64,000 nt of DNA from Pseudisothecium myosuroides (GCA_951799445.1 OX637291.1:10046501-10110500); one strand, 5' to 3'; counted from the first letter of the stretch, positions 37,021-48,159 are shown. Program-made: numbers and translations. Notes: generated by a model not told the origin, from the sequence alone.

Positions 37021-39344
37021 CGGCACAACCCCCGGCAACGTCAAGAGATCCCTCCACAAAAGCGGCCACCGATCCCCCTCCCCTCGATCCTCCACCATCT
37101 TCACCTCTTCCAGCAACTCCCACTTCCACGGCGTATACGTCAACACATCCGCCAACATACAATGCAGCGCTCTTCTCGACATCCCTCCTCCATCCCCACT
37201 CTCTTCCTCAAACCTCTCCAGCATCTCCTGCGTGGTGATTCCCGACCACCTCCTCCGAAACGTCCTCATCTTCTTCTCATCAGGTTTCCGCATTCGCGTG
37301 TGAAGCCAAAACGCGAACTCCACGGCTCCTTCAGGAGGGTAGACTCCTCTTGAGCCTCCGCGCGCACTGATTTTGCCTTCGATCCACGCCATGAGCTTCT
37401 TCCGCTCGTCGAGGCTGAGCAGGCCGGAATCTGGCCAGTCGGTGATGTTGGCCGGGAGTTTGCCGAGGGGCTTGGTGCGAGGATGGCGCGGGCGGGGGAT
37501 TCTTGGGGAAGGGAGATGGGAGCAGGGGAGAGACAGGGGAGGAAACTCTTTTAGGTGAAGGGTTTGCCGGCTTCGGCTTCCCGAAGGGATCCACGGGGGC
37601 TTTGTGGAGGTGTAGCGGAGGGATCCAGTGGATGCGAGCGCGAGAGAGAGTGGCAGCGGCTCGATGGGCTCGTCAAGCTCTTGCGCTGACAATCCGAAGC
37701 ACGAGGAGGCTCTCGCTTGCGTTGAGAACAAGGGCGGGTCAGGAGATTTTGATTTTGGGGGAATTTTTTTGCTGGGTTTGCAGTTCAAATCGTGAAGCTT
37801 TCTTGCATATTGCGTTGCCCTTTCCATGCACTTAGTATGCCGAGCGACGGACATGGCGTCCGTGGCGCGTTTCACTGCTACTTCGATGTTGTCGCAGGCG
37901 ACTTTAAGCTTGTCGTTCTTGTCCAAGCGGCGGGTGATTCTCAGTTGCTGGGGGATGGAAAGGATCCTTTTTGTTTCGTTGTCCATGGTCTGGATTTGAT
38001 CTTGGAGCGTCTTCTCCTCGTCGTCATGGAAAGCTTGGAGACGGTCGAGCTCGTTCTTGTAATGGTGGATGCTCCTCTCCATGAGTTTGCTGCAGGGGTC
38101 GGCTATGAAGCCGCGACATCGACTGGATCGGCAGAAACAGAGCTCGGCTGCGGGGCCGTTGATGACTCCCGTCCATCTACACACATGTTTCCACCACGAT
38201 TCGCCTGTTATGCGTTTCACAAACTCTTTGGCACCTTGCAGCGTGCTCCTAAACCCTCACAGGTGCAGAATCCATTGGGAGTTGAAGAATCCCCTAAACA
38301 CGCAAATTCTATACCCTAATCCGTTGACTGTAGGTAAACCCTACCACATTCGTCCAGAGTCTAAAGCCTAATCCGCTGACAGTATGTGAATTCTCCTAAA
38401 CCCTCCTTCATTCATGCAGAGTCTAAACCGTAATCTGTTGATGTCGGTGAATGCTCTGATATTCATACAGAATTTAAACCCCTAATTTCCCGGCTGTCGA
38501 TGTGCAAGTCACTCACTTGTAATCGAACGTGAGCGCTTCTTTGGAGAGGATTCTGCGGAGAGTCCTCCCGACAGCATACACCTTGCCGTTCGCCCAGCTG
38601 CATGAGCCACAGACTGTCATCAGCTTGCACGTCTGGGTACGTAATGCTTTTCGATCTGCCAATTCCAAACCCAAATCCTCCAATGTATCAAGTCATGAAC
38701 TTGTCAATGATTTCCCATTCGAACATTTTGAGCAATCATCTTATCATCATTTTAGGGTTTAGGGTTTTGGGTTTTAGGGCTTGCTTACCACGGGCTAACA
38801 GCCGTGTTGGGATCGCAGCTGTGGTTTACCGTTCCGGAGATATGGTTCCAAGGATCCACAACAAATCTGACTTCTCCAGGGTCACCAGAAACGTCCATGG
38901 TGTATCCAGGCCACGAGACTCGCACACCATAGTAACATCGACGAGGGTCAATCTTTGCAATACCCTCGAACAGCGATTCGGTGAGAATCTGCCCACACAC
39001 AACGAAGGCGAGTTTCTGTTGAGTGAGGTTGTCTCTGGTGTACAATTCCTGTCCCAGGGCGCCTTCTCGCATGTCCAGCTTCGGCATGGTCGCGAAGCTG
39101 TTGCAGCAAAACCCATGGCAGTTGCACGTGACCTCACAGACCTTCATGGCCGTGCGACACGCACAGGTTCCGGAGCAGGTCTCCTTCCCTCTCACGAAGC
39201 AGTCACATTCGCTTTCTGCCATGGCCTGATTGGTCTCGGCAGTGGGGACGGAGAGAAGTGGAGTGCCGCTCATGTACGCATCCACATTCGTTTTCACGGC
39301 ATGATCGAGCTCGGCTTTCAAGTAGCACAAGTTTATCCTCACTC
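36979..39344 (-). CDS. SET-domain protein with Cys-rich pre-SET-like region, post-SET motif and long C-terminal extension (5' end not placed)
   Basis: Three exons join in phase: up to 39344-38789, 38597-38517 and 38176-36979. The first encodes a Cys cluster (ECDCFVRGKETCSGTCACR, then CEVTCNCHGFCCN) and most of a SET domain with VNHSCDPNTAV. The second gives WANGKVYAVGRT and LTFDYK. The third opens with the post-SET motif ELCFCRSSRCRGFI, then a coiled-coil region (HHYKNELDRLQAF), a Pro/Ser-rich linker and a C-terminal region with WIEGKISARGG and FRRRWSGITTQEMLERF. NHSC and DY are the AdoMet and active-site signatures of SET lysine methyltransferases. The N-terminal GxG of the SET fold is degenerate (REGALGQEL), so activity is uncertain. 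The 5' exons were not found; the acceptor at 39344 is likely. The segment around this exon is locally triplicated. A partial paralogue lies upstream at 40.3-40.7 kb. Confidence 0.72.
38280..38505. repeat. Short tandem repeats in a SET-gene intron
   Basis: Three to four diverged units of about 52-63 bases, each with CAGA(G/A)T(C/T)TAAA followed by (C/G)TAATC(C/T)G(C/T)TGA, fill most of the intron between the last two exons. Telo-box-like CCCTAAA strings are embedded. Confidence 0.65.
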
Positions 39345-39960
39345 CTGATGCTTCACTTTCCACATAACTCCTTGCAGAATCCCTTCTTACAGGAAAATAT
39401 CTTGCAGAATTCATTGCAGAAATCCAAACTACGCAATGAGCTTCATCGACGGAGTGATTGTGAACCAAGTGGTGACAAGGTCTTGAAGCTCCCTCCTTGG
39501 CACATCTTGAGAGCGATCATCACATATGCCTTTCCATGTGGGCATCCACATTCGTTTTCGCGGAATGATTGAGCTCTGCTTTCAGGTTCATTCTCACACC
39601 CAATGCTTCACTTTACACACATCTCCTTTCAGAATTCATCGCAGAAATTTAAAATAAGCGATGGGTGCCGTCGAGTCAGAGGTTGTGAAACAAGTGGTGA
39701 CATGGTCTTGATGGCCCTCCTTTGGGAATGGTCGTCACATGTGGGCATCCACGTTCATTTCAAAATTTCAAGTGCCGCAAGTTAAGTTTCCACACTCGAT
39801 GCTTCACTTTCCACTCAAACTGTGTTGTGAATTACTCCTTGCAGAAATCATTGCAGAATTTCAAGCTACGTGATGAGCGTCATCGAGTCAAAGATTGTGT
39901 ATCAAATGGTGACACAGGCTTGAAGCTCCCTCATTGGCACCTTTGAAAGTGATCTTCACA
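39279..39960. repeat. Tandem triplication, units of about 200-265 bases
   Basis: GCATCCAC(A/G)TTC starts units at 39279, 39542 and 39745, each followed by TGCTTCACTTT(C/A)CAC and by GCAGAA(A)T. The first unit contains the 5' border of the SET-gene exon; in minus-strand translation units 1 and 2 share KAEL.H..KTNVDA.M. The duplication thus copied exon sequence into the upstream flank. Confidence 0.8.
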
Positions 39961-40263
39961 TGAAAAGTGCCTCTTCATGAACTCGCACCTTTTGGATCTA
40001 ATCGATCCAGTCAATGATAATTTCCTTGCAGGGCGATTTGTCAAGGGACTGTCAGTTGGCGTGGGCGTGGTTACACACCAAAGCGTGCGGGTGATGGAGT
40101 TGGTCCGCCCAAACTGGAAGGACAACTCCTCGGCATCTCAGAACTAAGCTTCTTCTCTGCGAAATCGTGTTGGGAATCGGGTGTGAAACAAGGATTCGAC
40201 TCTGAGGAAATGGTGGTGTCCGCCTGAAGCTCCTCCTCCTCCGCTGCTTCTTTCAGCTCCTGC

Positions 40264-40720
40264 TTACGAGAAAACAGCGAGCGAATTCTGAATCAGCTCA
40301 ATTTCTAGCTCTGCAACATCATCAGACGACCCAGATTGCTCCGTGATCGACAAGGTTTCGTAACGCTCTTGCATTACCGTCTCTGCCTGCGCGTGTTGCG
40401 CTTGCAACCGAGCGATCTCGCAATCATAATGCAAGGTGCTCACTTCTATCAACTTACTGCCTTTCTCTGCAATAATCCTCGGCACACCGCTTCCCGATAC
40501 CGACAAAGTTCCGCGAATTCCCTGGGATTTGTGCTTCCTTTCCATCTGCAAGATTGTCACATTCAATGAGTTGGGTACCGGTACTTATTCCACCAGGCCG
40601 GTGTCTGTTTTACAGCCAAAATGAACGCCGAAGACTGACTTGTAATCAACAGTGAGAGTCTCCATAGCCATGACGTTGCGCCTCGTCCGCCCCACCGCGT
40701 ATATCTTCCCATTCGCCCAG
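40264..40720 (-). pseudogene. Partial SET-domain paralogue, frameshifted
   Basis: Exon 40720-40640 (WANGKIYAVGRTRRN, then METLTVDYK) has exactly the same 81-base length and phase as the matching exon of the gene at 36979-39344. The next exon starts at 40545 and reads ELCRYREAVCRGLL where the intact paralogue has ELCFCRSSRCRGFI: the middle post-SET Cys is lost. That frame stops soon after, while the downstream coiled coil (SKLIEVSTLHYDCEIARLQ) continues in another frame to 40264, so there is a frameshift. No pre-SET exon was found upstream; inverted duplication B begins there instead. Most likely a truncated, dying tandem copy. DNA at 39960-40263 shows nothing further. Confidence 0.7.
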
Positions 40721-40952
40721 CTGCACAGCAATCAGAGCTCATTCATCAATCAACACACAGGAGCTAGCGCCTCCCGACAGATCTTCGTCAAAGGAGGAAT
40801 CAACCCTAAAGGACCAAGGATTCATGGTTTCAAATTGGTCAATTCGATTGATCATATTCAGCAGAAACAAATGCGGCCAAATTTTACATAACCAGAATCA
40901 GCGAAGAAAAACTTCATGGACAAAAGAATCAATCAGTAATAGTTCATTCAGG

Positions 40953-41943
40953 TCAGATCTCTCATCAATCACCTCTCATCAATCACATATCACCACCGTA
41001 CAGACTTTGGTTGCCCCGTCTACAACCACACTCAAATTGCAGAGTGTTCCCAAGTTTTTCCTATTCACTCTGGGCAACATGCGCAATTTCTCTCGCAGAA
41101 CCTCATGCAATTCGTAGTCCATGACGAGGGATTCGCATTGCACGTCATGAGAGTACTGAATCTGTCAATACGTACGTTGCTGGGATTTATGGCCATCCTC
41201 GCAACTATGCTGAGGCAAATCTTTGGTCGCCATCCATGCAGGCGTTTTTATGGGCAGTAATGTACCTCCGCACCGAGTCGACGATGCTCTCGACACACTT
41301 GTTCCTTCTCCTGATCGAATGCATGACCTTCTCTGAATTGTCATTCTTGAATATAATTTGCACTGTCTTGCCACACTGTATAGAGTGCCAGTGACAAATT
41401 CAAAGAGATGAGATTGTACTATTCAGAGTGCTCATTTCTGGAGCTTGTAATGAAATGATAGAGGTCGATGTCTCTTAATTTGCTTTCAGGGACTCCAGTC
41501 GATGTTTTTCAAGAAAGAAATGAAGCAAGAATCATTGTTTTGAGAATCAATGGCCTGAAGAGGAGAGGAGCCGCTGATCAAACAGCCGCTGTGGCAGTTT
41601 GAGCAGCCAGGCCCGGGCAGAGGGCAGCTTCACTGGAAAACTGCCCAGGGTAAAGTTCCCAAAGAAGCTGAGGCTGGGGAGCTAACTAATAACCCATAAG
41701 GTTAGTCGGGGTGACCGGGAGTCTGTGAGTATATGAACCCCAAGTCTTTCCGCTCTCCTCACTTACCTGGGCGGGGTCTATCCATGATCATCAAGGTGGA
41801 TGGCCTAGGGCAACTGTCTCCATTGCACTTCGGTCATGGGAGCTCTAGTATCTTCCTACATGGAGGCATACACGTCATAATTTGTGGCAGCGGGGGCTCG
41901 CGTTCGCGCGGCCCTCACCAACTCTCAAACCCTAAGAAGGATT
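40953..41943 (+). repeat. Inverted duplication B, left arm
   Basis: This 990-base segment matches 58905-59888 in reverse complement with few changes, including the 70-residue antisense-type frame 41733-41945 and the complementary one near 58889-59107. Read on the minus strand (41390-40970) it encodes protein-like pieces: IIFKNDNSEKVMHSIRRR, CVESIVDSVRRYI, and later MDYELHEVLREKLRML then LCNLSVVVDGATKVCTVVIC. The pieces are separated by frame breaks. I do not recognise the family; it may be a captured fragment or relic. Confidence 0.88.
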
Positions 41944-41997
41944 AAGTAAGATCTTTGACCTCACTCTCAAACTGAAGGATTTTATGGGATCAATCGG

Positions 41998-42420
41998 ACC
42001 ACTTTGACGCCAGTAGCGTTCAAACTTGAATTCCAGGTCCGCAATACTTTTTTAATCTGAATGTAATTTATATAAACCCTGAACTGACTGGAAATTCCAA
42101 TCTGTGAGGGTTTAGGGTTGGTCCCTACCCAGTTGACCCCCTTTGCTGTGTGTTCTTTCAGCAAACTGAAGTTCAGGGACTCCAATGTTAGTTGAATCTG
42201 GTTCTGCATTAGGATCAAAGCGTGTGTTTTGCTCTGGGATTTGTGAAAAAAGTGCTTAAATCCAATTTCACAACCCTAAGCAAGTAAATTTCGGCATTGC
42301 ATATTATTACTCCTACTGCAATTGCTGCACTATCCCTAAATTGAGCGTGTCACACAACATGAGCACCACACCAAATGCAAGCAAGAGCAGAATCCGCCCT
42401 TTCGCAAGGATGGAGACGGC
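41998..42420 (-). pseudogene. Inverted fragment of the ARASP 3' end and 3' flank
   Basis: On the minus strand this segment reads ILLLLAFGVVLMLCDTLNLG, identical but for two residues to the C-terminus of ARASP (46480-46570), followed by its 3' flank. About 530 bases of the flank (46640-47140) are missing at the junction, and the match resumes to about 47402. It is a partial, non-functional copy. Upstream on the minus strand (42420-42540) an unrelated frame is fused to it. Confidence 0.85.
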
Positions 42421-43532
42421 AAATCCAGGTCGAAGATTCAAATTCTCCGGCAAGAAAAAAACACCAAGAGCTGTAAGAATCTCCGTCAAAAGAAACCGAT
42501 CGCCGCAGCCTCGACTTGGTTTACAGCATTCGCTTTCCACTACAAAGTCCGAGAGACTTTGCGGTGGATTGCTTAACCAACCACCGAAGATAACCGGTGC
42601 CGACGAAAGCAGGCCCTTCGCTTTCGCTTACGTCTCCTTCGAAGGTTTAAGCGTTTTAGGGTTTAGGATCACCGTGATGTTTTCCGACTTTCACTTTACT
42701 GGTGTCACGCGCGCGTTGCGAGACGTCGATCCCTGGCGCGATGCCCATCGATTGAATGGCGATGGATGTCGTCCAACATACCCCACAGCGCTCGATTGGT
42801 GGGCGCCTTATTATCCACCTTGGTGGCCAAACCTCAGCCTGCCACGAGTCGTAGATTTGAGGCGACCCATCTACCAATTGTACTTTTGGGAAGGGGCCAA
42901 CTCACAGAAGCGTCGTCTTATCGCTCTCTTTCTCTTCGTTGCGGGTGCGGGTCGAGCCAAGCTCTGGGAGAGCTTGTGATTGATTGCAAACGTGAAGATT
43001 TGCAAGGAGCGGTGAAAACTCTGCAAAGAAGACCACGAAATTTGGGGCTTAGGGCTTGACTTCAGAGTTTTGGAGATTCAAGGTGTTTCCCTTTCATTGT
43101 TTTTTCTGTGGATTTTAGGTCTCTGTGTCGACACAGCTGTGAATTTGAATTTCTGTTCCCGAGCATGACGTTTCAAGTGGCGAAATTTAGCACTCCTTGT
43201 ATATTTTTTTGGGAATTTGGTGCTCGCTTGTCTTTCGGATTTTATCGCAATTTCTTTTGAGTGACCTTCTTTTGAGCAGAATTTGAAAAGAGAGGGTAAT
43301 TCGCGTCTGTCGGAAAGCTAAAGAACTTATTAGATTGGACAAATTGTGAGAGTTTGTTTTAAATTGTACAGTTGGAGAATTTTTTAGAGGTGCTTACAGG
43401 CAGTTGTCAAAGCTGGGAAATTATAGCTCGGAGATGGAATGGCTCTTTCAATTCCTAATTAGTATTTGTCAGACGGAAGTCTATATTTTTTTGGTGGATT
43501 TTATGGTAACTTGACTTCATTGAGAGGTGCAG
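42421..43532. other. Intergenic or leader DNA upstream of the candidate small gene
   Basis: A long plus-strand frame (42341-42979) begins inside antisense ARASP-fragment DNA and has no recognisable domain, so I do not call it a gene. GC-rich DNA at 42700-43080 followed by T-rich DNA looks like a promoter, 5' UTR and first intron of a plus-strand transcript. Confidence 0.4.
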
Positions 43533-44916
43533 GAAGAAGATTGCAGCTATTCCAGAGGAGCGAAGGAATCGGTTGCCCGACTTGTTAGAGCCCAGGTAAG
43601 CAGACAGCTGCAATTTTCCCCATGGTGTCCCAAGATGTTGCAAGCTTTGCGATGCCTGCTGTCAGCTTGGACTTCTGTATTGAATGGTTAACCTGGAGTG
43701 CTGGAAAGTTGGTAGAATGGTGCGTGTTACCTGTTGTGTTGCAGGTGTGATTCAAGTTTTAGCTGTTATAATCGATTCTCTCGCAGGGTTCTTTCTCTAT
43801 TTTAAGCCATTATCTGGTCTCTGTTCGTTATGTTAGCAGCAGTGCTCATTTCTGTGCAAAGCATTAAGGAGTGTTGTTGCTGCTCTACTGAAATTACGGA
43901 TTTGGGCTTCGCCTCTCACTGCAATCACTGGGAAATCGAAGCCAGTAGAACATGCCCGTCCCTAGCTTCAACTTGTAGGGGTAATGGTTTCCGGTGCATG
44001 GTTTGCCTCTGCAGGGCTTGACGGACGTGATCGAGACGATCAACGCGGGACGAAGCGCGGAAGAGCTGGGTCCTTGTATACAGCGGCTTCAAAACCTAAG
44101 CGTTGTAATTGTAAGTGTCTCGGGGATCTAAAACTCTTTGTTTAGGGTTGAGAATTTTATTTCGTGTTTTTGTGATTCGGTTGTATACAAGGACCCAGAT
44201 TTTAAACCTAAGCTTTGCAAGTACATCAGAGATCCTGAGTGTTCTGTTTATAGTTTGATAAAAACTCAATTCGCGGTTTTGTGATTCATGTCCGTAAAGA
44301 TTGCTTTATTGTCTAGAACCTTGTTTTGAAGGGAGAACAATTGACCTTGTTCTGATCTTATTATGAGGCGATTTGCATTAGCTCTCAGGGGTCTCATTTT
44401 TACTGTTTTTTTGGTTTGGTATAGCTCCTGATACTCCTGACTACGGTAATTGATAGTTAGAGAATTGCTGAATCAACTGGGGATCTCGCCAATTAAGGTT
44501 CCAAATTGATGCAGTAATTTCGTCTGTAAAATGGATTCTTAGTATGTTATGTGGTTTGGACATCGGAATTTTCTTCACGTAGCTCACAACTGCATACCCG
44601 CTGAAGGACCTAGGATTCACTGTTTTAGAATTACCGAGTCTTTGATCATGCTGTGAAAAGTATAACTCAGTGAGCGCCAAATTTTATGTCACTGAATCAG
44701 TGAAGGACTCGCCAATTTGTTCGTAAAACATTTATTAACTTGAGCAATGGAAGGTCTATTCAGAACTCCTAAATCCTGTGCGGGATTTAGCTGTGGGTGA
44801 TAATACATTTGTCAAGATGTGAATCTATCTGATATGTTGGTTATGTTGTTGCTATACAGGAATTTGATCCATCACCTTCTTTTGCAACAACGGACAGTTT
44901 TTTCTGCTCCTTCTAG
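43533..44916 (+). CDS. Candidate small multi-exon gene or coding leader just upstream of ARASP
   Basis: Three stretches have good acceptors and donors and are all phase 0: 43533-43595 (EEDCSYSRGAKESVARLVRAQ), 44015-44110 (GLTDVIETINAGRSAEELGP then CIQRLQNLSVVI) and 44860-44916 (EFDPSPSFATTDSFFCSF, stop). Joined, they keep one open frame, which is unlikely for random DNA of this composition. The first exon and start codon are not identified. The stop lies only 43 bases before the ARASP start, so the last exon may belong to the ARASP 5' UTR, to a separate overlapping transcript, or to a two-cistron mRNA. No family recognised. Confidence 0.4.
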
Positions 44917-44959
44917 AGTCATCAAGCCTTTTTTGGTCTAGTGATCGCCATAAGCATCC

Positions 44960-46570
44960 ATGGCTACTTGCATATGTTCTTCACCATCTTCCACCCTTCA
45001 CACGCATGGGATGATTACTTCCCAATCCTCGTCCCTTCAAGCTTGTTACCGAAATCCATCCTTGTGCGAGAAATTTAGAGCTTCCATTAAGAATAGGTCC
45101 CATGCTCCAACCTTGAATATCTTTGCGACAGCAAGAGTAAGAGTGTTTGCAAGTCAATGCAAACATCCTGCAGGTGCTACAAATCGCTCTTTTTCTCCAT
45201 CTTCAAGTCATCATAGTAGGGGTTGTTCTCGACTAAGAAGAAACCTTTGGTTGCGGACATTAGGGACGTCAAGTAAGCGGGCATTGCCAGATGATACTCC
45301 AGCAGAGCTCGCACCAGCAGAAGATGAAGAAGAGGAATTCACTGAAGGAGAAGATGCCACCCTTGAAGAATCCACATCTTTCGCATCATCAACTGAAGAC
45401 TTCCGAAACCAAGCTTGGAATCATAAGTATTTACTTGCGCTTGCTGGATTGCCCGGGATTTTTTCAGGATTGGAGAGCTCTGGATCTGTAATGCAATCAA
45501 TAGCAGTGTTGGCAGCTGTCATCTCAGTGCACGAAGCTGGCCATTTCTTAGCAGCCAGGCTACAAGGGATACATGTAACCAAATTTGCTATCGGGTTTGG
45601 GCCGACCCTTGCAAAATACCAGGGCAAAGAAGTGGAGTATTCCTTGAGAGCTATTCCTCTAGGAGGCTATGTAGCGTTTCCAGACGACGATCCAAATTCG
45701 GGATTCCAACCAGATGACCCAGACTTGCTGAAGAATCGAGGAATCCCTGCTCGCGCCCTTGTCATATCAGCTGGTGTGATTGCCAACATTATTTTTGCAT
45801 ACTCGGTACTGTTTGGGCAAGTGCTTACCGTTGGTTTAGTGGAGCAGGAGTATCTGCCTGGGGTAATCATTCCTGAAATCATAGCCAGGTCTGCTGCATC
45901 TCGAGGCGGGCTTGAGGCTGGAGATGTGGTGTTATCAGTAGGCGGGCGAACTCTTGATAAGAATGTGGGTGCAGTTTTTGAGCTTGTGGACACCATCAAA
46001 GACAATCCAGGGAGGTCCCTTGATTTTGAGGTTCGTCGTGCAGGATATCCCGACCTTTTAAACATTAAAATTACTCCTGATCTGGCCTATGATGGAGCCG
46101 GCAAAATTGGAGTACAGCTCTCAACAAATGCAAGTCTGCACAGAGTGAAGACCAGCAACCTCGGCGAGGCCGTCGCAAAAGCATCCAAGGAGTTCATGAG
46201 GCTCACAACCACTGTGACAGAAGGGCTGAAACAAGTGTTCTTCAACTTTGCACAGACTGCAGACAAGCTCTCGGGGCCGGTGGCAATTGTGGCAGTGGGT
46301 GCAGAAGTGGCACGCTCTGATATTGCAGGGCTTTTCCAGTTCGCTGCAATTGTGAACATTAACCTCGCGGTTGTGAATGTGCTCCCTCTTCCGGCCCTGG
46401 ATGGCGGCTATTTGTTTCTCCTTGCGCTCGAGGCTTTAAGGGGGAAGAAGCTCCCGGAAGGCGTGGAAAAAGGAATCATGTCGTCGGGGATTCTGCTCTT
46501 GCTTGCATTTGGTGTGGTGCTCATGGTGCGTGACACGCTCAATTTGGGGATAGTGCAGCAATTGCTGTAG
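44960..46570 (+). CDS. ARASP: Chloroplast site-2 protease-like zinc metalloprotease (ARASP/RseP type)
   Basis: A single-exon ORF of 536 residues. The N-terminal about 110 residues are Ser/Arg-rich, fitting a chloroplast transit peptide, followed by an acidic linker. The catalytic zinc motif is HEAGH at residues 191-195 in a membrane segment. A PDZ domain follows with GLEAGDVVLSVGGRTLDKN. The second conserved motif, NVLPLPALDGGYLFLL, has LDGG at 480-483, and a last membrane segment ends the protein. This is the RseP/YaeL-like group of S2P intramembrane proteases. The Arabidopsis homologue AraSP sits in the inner envelope and is needed for chloroplast development. All catalytic residues (two His, Glu, Asp) are present, so it should be active. 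The lack of introns is noteworthy next to the intron-bearing neighbours. Its 3' end was copied in inverted orientation to 42 kb. Confidence 0.95.
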   Translation: MATCICSSPSSTLHTHGMITSQSSSLQACYRNPSLCEKFRASIKNRSHAPTLNIFATARVRVFASQCKHPAGATNRSFSPSSSHHSRGCSRLRRNLWLRTLGTSSKRALPDDTPAELAPAEDEEEEFTEGEDATLEESTSFASSTEDFRNQAWNHKYLLALAGLPGIFSGLESSGSVMQSIAVLAAVISVHEAGHFLAARLQGIHVTKFAIGFGPTLAKYQGKEVEYSLRAIPLGGYVAFPDDDPNSGFQPDDPDLLKNRGIPARALVISAGVIANIIFAYSVLFGQVLTVGLVEQEYLPGVIIPEIIARSAASRGGLEAGDVVLSVGGRTLDKNVGAVFELVDTIKDNPGRSLDFEVRRAGYPDLLNIKITPDLAYDGAGKIGVQLSTNASLHRVKTSNLGEAVAKASKEFMRLTTTVTEGLKQVFFNFAQTADKLSGPVAIVAVGAEVARSDIAGLFQFAAIVNINLAVVNVLPLPALDGGYLFLLALEALRGKKLPEGVEKGIMSSGILLLLAFGVVLMVRDTLNLGIVQQLL

Positions 46571-47631
46571 GTGTATTAATATGCAATGCCGAAATGGCTC
46601 CCAAACTAGACTTGTACAACACTATTACTTCACTTGCTTAGGGTTGTGAATTTGTAATTTTTTACCTATTCTGTCAATAGGGAAAGTCTCTATTTGGCTG
46701 CCTTTTAACCGGACGTGTGGTTATGTTATGCGTTTGTAACATCTCTCTTGGTTTTGACGGTGCCTTTTCTTGATGCTTGATGCTGATGTTGGGTGCTACC
46801 TTGTTAAGTGTTTTCCGCAGAAATTTTGTTTGCTTTTTCACCATGTGACTTTTTTGCATCATGGACTTCATGAATTTGCGTATCTGACCATCCGCCCAGA
46901 ATTTGTGTACCCAAACCTCGAGTTCCTTGTCGACGCATATTCAGTCCAAGACCTTTCATTTCTCAGCCCCCGCTTATCCAATCTGTGCGTGGAGACTGCA
47001 CTATATCTTCAATGCCAAGGAAGACAAAGACCTAACTAAGTCAACTCACAAGAACATAAGAACCTGACCCGCATCATAAGAGTAACAGCGCTCATCGCTA
47101 AGGCGTTGTCGTGACTGGAGCACACCAGGTGTAGGCTTACGAAATTGGATTAAGCACTTCTTTTCACAAATCCCAAAGCAAAACTCACGCTTCGATCCAT
47201 ACGCATAACCAGATTCAAATAACATTGGAGTCCCTGAATTTCGGTTTGCTGAAAGAAAGTGAGTGAACTGGGTAGGGACCAACCCTAAACCTTCACAGAT
47301 TGGAATTTCCGGTCAGTTTAGGGTTCACATAAATCACATTCGGATTAGGAAGATATTGCGGACCCGGAATTCCAGTTTGAATGCTACCGGCTGGTGTCGT
47401 TTGGATGCGAATCAAGCGAAATAAAGCAAAAGCAAAAGTGGTAAGTAAAAGCGGGAACGCTAAATGTCACGCAGGCCAGAATTCAAATTCGCATTCGAAA
47501 CACTCATCACGGAAGCCGGAAGTCGGTTGCTACTCGAAGATCTCATCGAAGATTTAGGGTTTGCACGAGAGGCTCTCGTTTCGTGTCTTTGGCGCCGGTT
47601 CTCTTGCCGAGCGCTCAGGTGATTGGCGACC
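46571..47631. other. ARASP 3' flank and upstream region of the phosphatase gene
   Basis: 46571-47402 contains the ARASP 3' UTR and the sequence shared with the inverted fragment at 42 kb. 47403-47631 is probably the 5' UTR and promoter of the phosphatase. Nothing else found. Confidence 0.5.
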
Positions 47632-48090
47632 ATGCCGTCCACGGAAATTCTGCCCCTGTTGTATGTTGGGGATGAGATTGCGGCGATTGCACCAGAGGTG
47701 CACGACTTCAGATGCGTGTTGAACGTTACAGAGGAGGTGCCCAAGAGTGCTCTTCTGGAGGACGACGTTGTTTTCCAGCGCTTCCCTATCTATGACGTGG
47801 ACGGCGGCGAGCAGGAGCAGGCGCTGATGCTGAGCTTTTTCCCCACTGCTTGCGAAACGATCAAGCAACAGAGGGAGTTGAAGCAGCCTGTGTTGGTGCA
47901 TTGTGCGGAAGGCAAGCAGCGGTCATGCACTGTGGTTGCGGCGTTCCTGATTCAGTCTCAGGGTTTCACAGTCGTGGAGGCCAAAACGCAACTTCTCGCA
48001 TTACACCCGCCAGCGTTCGACTTTGGAAGTGGCCTGCACTTTGAACGCGCACTTGAGAACTGGGAGAGAATAGTGCGGGCTCCTAATTAG
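47632..48090 (+). CDS. Small dual-specificity (cysteine) protein phosphatase
   Basis: A single-exon ORF of 152 residues starting at an ATG in good context (GCGACCATGCC). The phosphatase signature HCxxxxxR is complete: HCAEGKQRS with H90, C91 and R97. It is preceded by the DSP-like start LPLLYVGDEIAAIAP, the strand CVLNVTEEVP and a likely general-acid loop, IYDVDGGEQEQ. The size equals a bare catalytic domain of the VHR/slingshot-like DSP group, with no targeting or binding domain. It would remove phosphate from Tyr and/or Ser/Thr residues, but the substrate is unknown. No intron and no frameshift were seen. It stands between ARASP and a tandem repeat and shares no regulatory unit with them. 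Confidence 0.88.
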   Translation: MPSTEILPLLYVGDEIAAIAPEVHDFRCVLNVTEEVPKSALLEDDVVFQRFPIYDVDGGEQEQALMLSFFPTACETIKQQRELKQPVLVHCAEGKQRSCTVVAAFLIQSQGFTVVEAKTQLLALHPPAFDFGSGLHFERALENWERIVRAPN

Positions 48091-48159
48091 CAGCGACTCC
48101 TGTTGCTCCTTTCTGGCGGGTGGGGACTTAACCCAGTAAGGACGCCGCGGACCATAAGT

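Noticed and set aside
42341..42979. 212-residue plus-strand ORF
   Set aside because: It begins in antisense sequence of the ARASP fragment and has no recognisable domain; likely chance.
43597..43597. Alternative splice phase giving KKIAAIPEERRNRLPDLLEP
   Set aside because: That frame meets a stop right after the next acceptor, whereas the phase-0 reading stays open through three exons.
45667..46065. 132-residue ORF antisense to ARASP
   Set aside because: Antisense shadow of a strongly supported coding sequence.
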